Assembly (NCBI GenBank): GCA_947258895.1
Contig: CAMYKE010000206.1
Coordinates: 1-6,197, forward strand
DNA: 6,197 bases
DNA from: an uncultured Pseudomonadales bacterium
Lineage (GTDB): Bacteria > Pseudomonadota > Gammaproteobacteria > Pseudomonadales > IMCC2047
Direction: 5' to 3'
Part shown: piece after piece, positions 1-4,864 of the stretch
Layout of the letters: every line of letters starts with the position of its first letter
Numbering within the stretch: the stretch's first letter is position 1
Program-made: the position numbers and the translations under genes
Notes under the pieces: generated by a model
What the model saw: the letters and a program-made list of their open reading frames with translations, nothing else
What the model was told of the DNA's origin: nothing
The model's database searches: none

Positions 1-758
1 GCGGCGAGTTTGAGGCGGGCGATGGCCGTTTGCATGGTATCCATGGTGCGGGTCATGAGGTCAAGCACGCCGGGCACCGGCTCGTCGGGCGGTAGTTCCG
101 ACTTGGCCCACAGGGCGTCTATAAAGCGGGTGATCTTCAGCCGGTACACATTGCTTTCCTCATCATCAGCCTTGTCCATGGTTTCCCTGATGGGTTTCTC
201 CGGCGGCCCGCACAAATCTACGGCAATGGTCAGGTCCGAGTCATCGTTAAGGGTCGGCGCAATCGGTATCGGGTTGACGAGGCTGCCATCGACCAACAGC
301 CGGTTACCCCGTTCCACCGGAGTAAAAATCATCGGCACTGCCATCGAGGCGCGAATCGCGCTGAACAACGGACCCTTGTTCAGCCAGATCTCCCGCTCTT
401 CGTAGAGTGAAGTCGCCACCGCCGTATAGCCAATGGGCAGATCCTCGATATCACGGTCGCCAATCAAATCTTTCAGTACCGAAATGATACGTTCGCCTTT
501 GAGCAACGCACCGCCGCGGAACGACCAATCCATGAGGCGAACAACATCACTTTTCTGCAGGGCACAAACCCAATCGGCATAGGTATCCAGCTCTCCCGCC
601 GCGTAGATGCCGCCGATCAGCGCTCCCATCGAGCTGCCCGCGATGTAGCGAATTTTGAATCCCTGGTCCTCGAGACAGCGAATCACACCGATGTGAGTCA
701 AACCCCGTGCTCCGCCACCACCCAGTACCAGTGAGATAGTTCGTTGCTGCGTTGCCAT
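1..758 (-). CDS. Patatin-like phospholipase, RssA/NTE type (partial, 3' end off the left edge)
   Basis: Predicted serine acyl hydrolase of the patatin family, expected to cleave acyl esters of phospholipids or related lipids with a Ser-Asp dyad. Seen in the translation: the glycine-rich oxyanion loop LGGGGARG (residues 12-19), the nucleophile elbow GSSMG (41-45, Ser43), and the DGS motif with the likely catalytic Asp157 followed by NPIP. These come in the usual order and spacing. No signal peptide is visible; the protein starts directly with the first beta strand, which fits a cytoplasmic or peripheral enzyme. The start at 758 is supported by a GAGGA ribosome binding site (766-770) seven bases upstream. 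252 codons are visible with no stop; family members are often about 300 residues or longer, so the C-terminus lies outside. The tail after residue 190 is acidic and helical and not diagnostic. The true substrate cannot be told from sequence. Confidence 0.93.
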   Translation of the reverse strand, partial: MATQQRTISLVLGGGGARGLTHIGVIRCLEDQGFKIRYIAGSSMGALIGGIYAAGELDTYADWVCALQKSDVVRLMDWSFRGGALLKGERIISVLKDLIGDRDIEDLPIGYTAVATSLYEEREIWLNKGPLFSAIRASMAVPMIFTPVERGNRLLVDGSLVNPIPIAPTLNDDSDLTIAVDLCGPPEKPIRETMDKADDEESNVYRLKITRFIDALWAKSELPPDEPVPGVLDLMTRTMDTMQTAIARLKLA

Positions 759-1323
759 ACCTAAATCCTCACAGAGTTTTCATGCTACAGGTTTTTTGCC
801 CGGATCGGGTTGATTTGGGACATCCAGCACCGTTCCCGCCTCGCATCGCGAGGCCAGCGCGATCGCCACTGTAGCGCACCTCACCGGGAGCGGGCAACAG
901 GGATTGACTTATGGCTCGTTCGCCGCTATTCGGCACCCGATACCCTCCGGAAACACGCAGTGGCAACTGACTGATACCTTTTATTTTACTATAGCTCAGG
1001 GGAAGCATTGATCGGGCGCTGGTGTCCCGAGCCGGGGTGGATCCGTGTTCAAGCATGTGAGGGCTACGGGCAGATGGCGATTATCGGGAGCGTCTCCGCG
1101 GGTTGGGAAACTCTGGCCTTGCGCCACCCAAATCGCCCTCAGGTGAGCGATTGCGCCCGAATTCATTCCAATGTATGGGGGGTAGTATGCACACGGGTTC
1201 GCGTGGTCGAACCGTCTGCCAGGGTCTCGCTCGCAGGAGAACGACACTGCACCACTGGCTGCATCGCAAACCGCAAATCGCTCCTGCCAGCGCTACCACC
1301 GCACGGGCGAGCCCGCGGGCGGG
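759..1323. other. 565-base gap without a supportable gene; GC-rich hairpins
   Basis: This stretch separates two minus-strand genes. Open frames exist on both strands, but their translations are rich in Arg, Pro, Cys and Trp, lack any recognisable motif, overlap one another and have no good ribosome binding site, so I treat them as chance. It holds several short inverted repeats: CCCG-GAT-CGGG at 799-809, a perfect 7-bp stem at 838-854, the 8-base palindrome GCGATCGC at 859-866, GCCG/CGGC at 922-934, and a REP-like cluster at 1233-1333. An AT-rich patch at about 974-993 could hold a promoter, but no convincing -35/-10 pair was found. The promoter of the patatin gene should lie in the first 100 bases. 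Confidence 0.6.
838..854. repeat. Perfect 7-bp hairpin, REP-like
   Basis: GCCTCGC and GCGAGGC face each other around a three-base ATC loop, followed closely by GCGATCGC and a GGGAGCGGGC stretch. Small GC-rich stems of this sort between genes resemble REP elements common in gammaproteobacteria. No T-tract follows on either strand, so it is not a standard intrinsic terminator. Whether it is a true repeat depends on other copies in the genome, which cannot be seen here. Confidence 0.4.
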
Positions 1324-1333
1324 TCAACCCGCC
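1233..1333. repeat. Cluster of inverted repeats at the end of the DUF6316-like gene (REP-like or terminator)
   Basis: Imperfect arms GCAGGAG-AA-CGA (1233-1244) and TCGCTCCTGC (1278-1287) face each other. Next come CGGGC-GA-GCCCG (1304-1315), the palindrome GCCCGCGGGC (1311-1320), and GGCGGGT/ACCCGCC (1318-1324 and 1327-1333) around two bases; this last stem spans the stop codon of the minus-strand gene at 1324-1590. Read on the minus strand, the order (a GCGGGC/GCCCG stem, then GCAGGAGCGA) resembles the extragenic GC-rich repeats of pseudomonads and xanthomonads. No T-run follows, so if it ends transcription it does so weakly or with Rho. Element identity is an inference. Confidence 0.35.
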
Positions 1334-1590
1334 TTCAATGCGGCTCTGGGTTCAAAAAACTCACGCAGCGCGGCAAGGGAAGCTTTCCCGCTTTTCACGT
1401 CGTTCACCACCGCCGTAAATTCAAGTAGCGAGCTCTGTGCAACTTCCCTCCCCGGGAAAGGCCCGATAGTAAAGCCTTCCGGCGTTCGGTAGTACCAGTC
1501 ATTCTCCATGGTAAAGAAGCGGACACCATTCAGGATTGGTGCGTTCTGGTTGCGTTGCGAATGCTGCTGAAACAAGTAGGACAGTGACAT
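1324..1590 (-). CDS. Small DUF6316-like protein of unknown function
   Basis: An 88-residue soluble protein with no signal peptide or membrane segment. The centre carries RFF (residues 24-26), DWYYRTPEGF (31-40) and GPFPGREVA (43-51). This matches the pattern I recall for DUF6316, small gammaproteobacterial proteins with a W-Y-[FY]-x-T-x-E-G stretch followed by GPF and an Ala-containing helix. The function of that family is unknown. Start: the ATG at 1588-1590 is preceded by AAAGGA nine bases upstream, a good ribosome binding site. The stop codon lies inside a GC-rich inverted repeat (1318-1333). The gene stands alone: about 565 bases separate it from the patatin gene downstream and about 340 from the HemD-like gene upstream. 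The existence of the gene is well supported; the family name is from memory of the motif and less sure. Confidence 0.75.
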   Translation of the reverse strand: MSLSYLFQQHSQRNQNAPILNGVRFFTMENDWYYRTPEGFTIGPFPGREVAQSSLLEFTAVVNDVKSGKASLAALREFFEPRAALKAG

Positions 1591-1769
1591 CTGTGGGGTT
1601 CCTTTCGTCTCGTCGTGCGTTGTCTAAGTGGAAGAATTATTTACAAAAAACGCAATCCTCACGCTTTTGCTTCGCCATCACCCCGGCCCCGATTGGGTGC
1701 TACGCAGCCGTGTTTGTACTCGATTGGGTTGGTACTATGCTTTTTTGGCTGCCCACGAATTTTTTAGTG

Positions 1770-1799
1770 TTGTCGAACGACGTGGACGGTAAATACTAG
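1770..1799 (+). promoter_or_regulatory. Weak sigma-70-like promoter candidate ahead of the orphan terminator
   Basis: TTGTCG (1770-1775, four of six matches to TTGACA) and TACTAG (1794-1799, three of six matches to TATAAT) are separated by 18 bases. A small inverted repeat, GTCG-AA-CGAC (1772-1781), overlaps the -35 box. Transcription from here would begin near 1806 and reach the terminator after about 85 bases. The match is weak and proposed mainly because a terminator follows without a gene. Confidence 0.2.
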
Positions 1800-1805
1800 T
1801 CTTTT

Positions 1806-1890
1806 CGCAATGAAGCACAATGGCGTTAATTACTTAAGTATTTGTACTTATTAGCCGGTGTTCAACGCCCTGCGGGCTTGTCGGTTTTTT
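1806..1890 (+). ncRNA. Candidate small RNA (speculative)
   Basis: A transcript from the weak promoter at 1770-1799 to the terminator at 1863-1890 would be about 85 nucleotides, with a short AU-rich hairpin (AAGTA-TTTG-TACTT, 1836-1849) and a terminator stem with a U-tract at the end. That is the general build of many Hfq-type small RNAs. It would lie antisense to the 3' untranslated region of the HemD-like gene. No known RNA family was recognised, and the start is a guess. Confidence 0.2.
1863..1890 (+). terminator. Intrinsic terminator on the plus strand
   Basis: CAA-C-GCCC (1863-1870) pairs with GGGC-TTG (1874-1880) around a TGC loop, with one bulged C. Four bases later comes a run of six T (1885-1890). 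The stem can extend outward through CCG (1855-1857) and CGG (1882-1884). Read on the minus strand no T-run follows, so it does not serve the HemD-like gene. No plus-strand protein gene precedes it in the window. Confidence 0.55.
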
Positions 1891-1933
1891 GGCGCAGTTA
1901 AATTGACGCAGAAATAATTGATCCAGGACGTCG

Positions 1934-2707
1934 TCACCGCAAAGCGCGTTCGATCTTGCGCACCAGTGGTTTCATAAAAAACGTTCGCTCCGGCGTTATC
2001 TCGACGGGAATGCCAGCATCCGCCAGGGTCTGCTCCATCACCGGGCCTATCGCCGCGACCCGGGTAGCACACAGCGCCCGTTGTAATTGAGCCGCTTTAT
2101 CATGCTTGTTTGCCACCGCAATGAGTCGGTCCAGTTCCTCGATGAGTTGCAGCACCTGCCGCTCGTCGGCGGCATCCGCGTATACATAGGGTGCGACCGT
2201 CGTCACCCGGGCGCCCTGCGCGGCAAGCCAGGTGACGAGTTTGTCATTGGGGTCCGAGCCATATAACTGGACTGATATGCTCCGCTGCTGCAGTTCCTCG
2301 CGCGCCAGAGTCGCGATCACGCCGTCGGTGGTGGGCGCATCGGCCAGCAAATCCGGCTTGAGGCCGATCTCCCGCAACGCCCTGCCCGGCTTGGGACCGC
2401 GGCTGATCTTTCGCACCCGTGCCAGGGCGTCAATAAAGCTATCGCGAAGTCCCGCACGTTCGGCGAACCCGACCAGGCGGCGCAGTCCCTCCCCGGTGAG
2501 TAGAATGAGGTCATCGCCAGGGTCACCTGTGAACCCTCGTAGCCAGGCTTCGACAGGTTCAGGGTCCGGCGCGTCCAGAATAGCGACCAACGGACAACGA
2601 ATCACGTTCGCGCCGCGCTGCTCCAGCATCTGTGCAAGCACATCCAGTTGCCGGGTCTCAGGAATTGCAACCGTACGGCCGGCAAGCGTGCCCTGTGCAG
2701 TATTCAT
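1934..2707 (-). CDS. Uroporphyrinogen-III synthase (HemD) family protein, apparently lacking part of its second half
   Basis: HemD enzymes close and rearrange hydroxymethylbilane to uroporphyrinogen III, the precursor of heme, siroheme and cobalamin. The 257-residue product has the two-half HemD layout: an N-terminal strand GRTVAIPETR (10-19), CPLVAILDAPDP (38-49), LLTGEG (69-74), SRGPKPGRALREIGLKPDL (102-120), the T-T-D-G-V-I-A-T-L stretch (126-134) and APYVYADAADE (172-182). It ends with TRVAAIGPV (215-223) and ERTFFMKPLV (240-249). It looks like the beta/gammaproteobacterial type often found beside nitrate or siroheme genes, though none is in this window. Oddity: the strand and FTS turn expected between LIEEL (188-192) and RLIAVA (194-199) are missing. 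The start at 2707 has AGGG seven bases upstream. With that gap, activity is uncertain, and another HemD may exist elsewhere in the genome. Confidence 0.85.
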   Translation of the reverse strand: MNTAQGTLAGRTVAIPETRQLDVLAQMLEQRGANVIRCPLVAILDAPDPEPVEAWLRGFTGDPGDDLILLTGEGLRRLVGFAERAGLRDSFIDALARVRKISRGPKPGRALREIGLKPDLLADAPTTDGVIATLAREELQQRSISVQLYGSDPNDKLVTWLAAQGARVTTVAPYVYADAADERQVLQLIEELDRLIAVANKHDKAAQLQRALCATRVAAIGPVMEQTLADAGIPVEITPERTFFMKPLVRKIERALR

Positions 2708-2752
2708 ATCAATACCCTGTTGTATTTAATGGTTGTGATCCTTTCCGATCCC

Positions 2753-2827
2753 CTCCGGAGCGGCCGATGGTTACCCCGGACATCATTCGGGGGTGATTGC
2801 CAATGGCAATTATTCCGTCATAATGAC
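2753..2827. promoter_or_regulatory. Run of dyads in the divergent intergenic region (operator candidates)
   Basis: Between the minus-strand HemD-like gene and the plus-strand 86-residue gene lie four inverted repeats in about 75 bases: CTCCGGAG (2753-2760); ACCCCGGA/TCGGGGGT (2773-2780 and 2787-2794, one G-G mismatch, six-base loop); ATTGCCAATGGCAAT (2796-2810, one central mismatch); and GTCAT-A-ATGAC (2817-2827, perfect arms). The last two cover the -35 and -10 boxes of the plus-strand promoter. This layout suits repressor binding, and the divergent position could allow control of both genes. The regulator is not identifiable from the sequence. Confidence 0.4.
2797..2824 (+). promoter_or_regulatory. 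Sigma-70-like promoter P1 for the 86-residue gene
   Basis: TTGCCA (2797-2802) matches TTGACA at five of six bases, and CATAAT (2819-2824) matches TATAAT at five of six, with a 16-base spacer. This is the best promoter match seen in the window. Transcription would begin near 2831 and give a leader of about 137 bases before the ATG at 2968, holding a 14-base GC palindrome. Both boxes sit inside dyads, which points to repression. Confidence 0.55.
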
Positions 2828-2858
2828 AGTACTGAATTCACACCCCTGTGGAAATATC

Positions 2859-2872
2859 GGCGCCGCGGCGCC
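2859..2872. repeat. Perfect 14-base GC-only palindrome
   Basis: GGCGCCGCGGCGCC is identical to its own reverse complement. It lies in the leader between promoters P1 and P2. It could be a protein binding site, a restriction or methylation target, or in RNA a short strong stem. Chance is possible, but 14 perfect symmetric bases outside a gene are notable. Confidence 0.5.
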
Positions 2873-2918
2873 AACCGCTCTGATGCAGTGCACGAGTGGG
2901 CAAAAGATATCTACAGGG

Positions 2919-2927
2919 TGATAGAAT
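2919..2927 (+). promoter_or_regulatory. Extended -10 promoter P2 for the 86-residue gene
   Basis: TG-A-TAGAAT fits the extended -10 form TGnTATAAT, with TAGAAT (2922-2927) matching TATAAT at five of six bases. There is no good -35 at the usual distance, which extended -10 promoters can tolerate. Transcription from near 2934 would give a 34-base leader. An inverted repeat GTGAT/ATCAC (2918-2922 and 2934-2938) brackets the box. Confidence 0.35.
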
Positions 2928-2967
2928 AGCGCCATCACGCGCCTACCGGAACAGGATTATTAAGTTG

Positions 2968-3228
2968 ATGAGCACCCCCAGGCTTACCCGGGATTGGCAA
3001 AAAAGCGCCGCCAACAGTAACGTCATACTGCGTGGCGACGGCTTTTTCGTAAGCTTTAATCCGACGCCGGTCAAAGGTCGCGGCCCGGAGACCGCACTCG
3101 TCGACGCCCGCAACCTGCCCGATAGACCACTCTATGTCCTGTCGGGAGATCATCGCGCCGCATTCGAAGCGCTCATCGACTCAGGGTTTGACGACTGCTT
3201 CCAATACTACCTGCGGCATCGCGCCTAG
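2968..3228 (+). CDS. Uncharacterised 86-residue soluble protein
   Basis: I do not recognise the family. The product is a small soluble protein without a signal peptide or membrane segment. It has a globular, conserved-looking core: RGDGFFVSFNP (residues 22-32), ETALVDARNLP (41-51), LYVLSGDHRAAFEALI (55-70) and GFDDCFQYY (73-81). The pattern of a beta hairpin, another strand and a helix suggests a compact alpha/beta fold (inference). The ATG at 2968 is chosen because AGGA (2953-2956) lies upstream at an 11-base spacing and because both promoter candidates fit it. A GTG at 2896 would add 24 residues but lies upstream of P2, has no ribosome site, and gives an unlikely basic extension. The gene is divergent from the HemD-like gene and convergent with the flavoprotein gene, so it is probably monocistronic. 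That it is a gene is fairly sure; its role is unknown. Confidence 0.75.
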   Translation: MSTPRLTRDWQKSAANSNVILRGDGFFVSFNPTPVKGRGPETALVDARNLPDRPLYVLSGDHRAAFEALIDSGFDDCFQYYLRHRA

Positions 3229-3245
3229 CCCGCATCACCAGGACC

Positions 3246-3280
3246 GGCGCTCTGAAAAGCGTCATTCGATCGAGAGCGCC
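3246..3280. terminator. Stem-loop between convergent genes (terminator candidate)
   Basis: GGCGCTCT (3246-3253) and AGAGCGCC (3273-3280) form a perfect 8-bp stem around a 19-base loop, in the 90-base gap between the ends of the 86-residue gene and the flavoprotein gene. No T-run follows on either strand, so it is not a textbook intrinsic terminator. It may stabilise both 3' ends or act with Rho. The C-rich tail at 3279-3287 would fit the latter. Confidence 0.4.
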
Positions 3281-3318
3281 CCCACCCTCACGCAGGACGG
3301 GTTGGGATGAAGCGGCAT

Positions 3319-4299
3319 CTACTTGAAGTGATCCTTAACCAGATGCATCGCTGACTGATACGCACCTTCCACCCGGCCCCCACAACACCAGGCGCCAATG
3401 ACCGCCAACCGCCGCAGGCTGTCCACGAAATACGGGAGCGCGGCACTGCTGGTAGCATCAAACTGGGCATAGCGCCAAAAATGGCTGAAGTTCCGAACTA
3501 CAACCAATTCTGTCTCTAAACGGTGTCGCATCCAGGCGAGGCCCGCGGCACAGATATCGGCCGCACTATCGTCGGCATGCTCGAGCGACCACTGTGCCGC
3601 AAAATGCAGCATCCACAGGTCGTCGCAACCCGCAGGGGGCTGCCGTCCCGGCATAGCCGACAGCCGGGACACCCACGACACCGTAGCATCGCCGAAAATC
3701 CCCTGTATATCCGGCGCTACGGCGCCATTGGTAGCCAGTGCCAGAGCCCAGCACGGGTCATGCAAATCATCAGGCACCTCACGCACCAGGTCGCTGCTGG
3801 TATCCAGCAACACCGAACATTGTTCCGCGGGCATACTGGTCACCACCCAGTCAAAGCCCTCGTACTTGTCGCCACCGGTGGCAAAAAGCGTCCACTTCCC
3901 TGCGTCGAAATCGAGCTGTTCAATGCGGGTCTGGAAAGCGATTTCGAGCCCGTCAGCCATATAGCGAGCGATACTGGTCATACGTGGTGTACCAACATAG
4001 CGGACGGTATCGTCAGGCGATGGCTGCAAGGCCCCCACCTCCACCCGGTACGGGGTAAACGCCCAGCGCTCGGCAACCCCCGCGGCTTGCCACTGTTTGA
4101 CCCTGGCGTGAAAACCACCGGATTGCGCTGTGATATATTGTGCGCCAGTATCCAGCTGCCCCCAGTCCAGGCGTTTTGATGCCAGCCTCCCGCCAGTGCC
4201 GCGGGATTTTTCAAACAGCTGCACGGTTGCGCCAAGTCGCTGCAACTCACTCGCAGCACTGAGGCCGGCCACGCCGGCGCCGATTATTGCTACTTTCAT
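3319..4299 (-). CDS. Renalase-like NAD(P)/FAD-dependent oxidoreductase
   Basis: A 326-residue flavoprotein of the renalase/amine-oxidase-like group. Known bacterial renalases reoxidise non-metabolic dihydro-NAD(P) isomers, so a cofactor-repair role is plausible here (inference). Seen: the dinucleotide fold GAGVAG (7-12), the ribose-binding acidic residue Glu30 in LFEKSRG, GGR (36-38), DTGAQY (50-55), WALALA in the central domain, WMLHFAAQWS and the C-terminal GGRVEGAYQSA. Length fits the family. Oddity: in relatives the C-terminal motif reads GDW..GGRVEGA, with the Asp contacting the FAD chain; here it is GAW, with Ala303 (codon 3391-3393). The start at 4299 is chosen because it opens the Rossmann strand directly and lies downstream of a promoter (4354-4382). 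A longer frame from 4386 adds 29 unlikely residues. No signal peptide; cytoplasmic. The ribosome site is weak. Confidence 0.85.
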   Translation of the reverse strand: MKVAIIGAGVAGLSAASELQRLGATVQLFEKSRGTGGRLASKRLDWGQLDTGAQYITAQSGGFHARVKQWQAAGVAERWAFTPYRVEVGALQPSPDDTVRYVGTPRMTSIARYMADGLEIAFQTRIEQLDFDAGKWTLFATGGDKYEGFDWVVTSMPAEQCSVLLDTSSDLVREVPDDLHDPCWALALATNGAVAPDIQGIFGDATVSWVSRLSAMPGRQPPAGCDDLWMLHFAAQWSLEHADDSAADICAAGLAWMRHRLETELVVVRNFSHFWRYAQFDATSSAALPYFVDSLRRLAVIGAWCCGGRVEGAYQSAMHLVKDHFK

Positions 4300-4353
4300 T
4301 CGGTCAAGGTCTCGATAGATCCTGTGGGTGCGCAAGCAAACCGCGCGGGTATT

Positions 4354-4382
4354 ATCATATCTTGTAAGCGCGCGAATGTAAT
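4354..4382 (-). promoter_or_regulatory. Sigma-70-like promoter of the renalase-like gene
   Basis: On the minus strand ATTACA (4382-4377, four of six matches to TTGACA) and TATGAT (4359-4354, five of six matches to TATAAT) are 17 bases apart. Transcription would start near 4347, giving a leader of about 48 bases. The position supports the start codon at 4299 over one at 4386. The 8-base palindrome CCGCGCGG (4341-4348) lies at the expected start point. Confidence 0.4.
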
Positions 4383-4864
4383 GCACAGGGAAATATAGCG
4401 GTAGAAAAATATCGTTCCCACACTTGTACTGCTGATGACATGCTCACCCGGTTTTTCCCGGCTAAGAAAGCGGCGGTCGCGGCTGCTTCGCACTGAGCCA
4501 TTTTTAATTGCACACTTTTTCGGCATAGCGCGGAAAACGCGGAATTAGCCACCTGCTGATCCGCATGGTATTCGGCCCCTATTCCCTGCCGAGCACCTGC
4601 ATTGCTGACGGCACCTGCGAGGCTCTGGCCGCACTTTACGCAAATACTCGTTTCTGCTAGCATCGAAACAGCTAAAAAGTCCCCTTTGGAAGACCGGATA
4701 GCGACCAAAAACACCTCTGCGGCTATAACAATTGATGATCGAATTTGTGCCGTTACTGTTTTCCCAAGCGTCCCGTCGTGCGGTGCTCGGCGCACAACAT
4801 CGCAGAATTCCTGGCAGCGCGGCACGCCTGCTGAGCGGGCGCGAATGCGGAATTTGTTAATCGA
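4383..4864. other. 482-base gap between divergent genes; no convincing gene
   Basis: This lies upstream of the gamma-glutamyltransferase gene and behind the promoter of the flavoprotein gene. A long minus-strand frame crosses it but runs antisense into the transferase gene, has mixed third-base composition and no ribosome site, so I do not call it. Small items seen: direct repeats CGCGGAA (4529-4535 and 4538-4544) and GCACCTGC (4593-4600 and 4611-4618); a weak plus-strand promoter TTTACG-17-TAGCAT (4635-4663); and a 7-bp stem CGCCTGC/GCGGGCG with one G-U pair (4825-4841) 23 bases before the ATG at 4865. The plus-strand promoter of the transferase gene is not settled. Confidence 0.5.

Larger units (their letters stand above)
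1591..1933. other. 343-base gap: 5' region of the DUF6316-like gene and a possible plus-strand small RNA
   Basis: No convincing protein gene. A plus-strand frame reaches through to 1799 but starts inside the neighbouring gene and has no motif or ribosome site. Visible structure: a 9-base direct repeat CGATTGGGT (1690-1698 and 1721-1729), the palindrome TACTTAAGTA (1831-1840) next to AAGTA-TTTG-TACTT (1836-1849), and an intrinsic terminator reading plus at 1863-1890. The region is more AT-rich than the genes around it. An AT-rich patch at about 1635-1650 could hold the minus-strand promoter of the 1324-1590 gene, but I could not settle -35 and -10 boxes. Confidence 0.55.

Noticed and set aside
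904..932. TTGACT-17-TATTCG as a plus-strand promoter
   Set aside because: The -10 matches only three of six bases and no plus-strand gene follows.
1040..1080. tRNA-like look of a GTTCAAG stretch near 1046-1052
   Set aside because: No acceptor stem, D-arm or anticodon arm can be folded around it.
1008..1418. Plus-strand open frames in 1008-1492 and minus-strand frames in 996-1299
   Set aside because: They overlap each other in several frames, have Arg/Pro/Cys/Trp-rich sequence without a fold-like pattern, lack ribosome sites, and one runs antisense into the DUF6316-like gene.
1536..1799. Plus-strand 87-codon frame upstream of the orphan terminator
   Set aside because: It starts inside the antisense of the DUF6316-like gene, has no ribosome site and no recognisable motif. 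The terminator is better explained by a short RNA or by antisense control.
2896..2967. GTG start at 2896 for the 86-residue gene
   Set aside because: It has no ribosome site, and the added 24 residues are basic and unlike the rest. It also overlaps the P2 promoter candidate.
4319..4386. Longer start at 4386 for the renalase-like gene
   Set aside because: It would add 29 residues before the Rossmann strand, and its start lies upstream of the best promoter, so it would not be transcribed from it.
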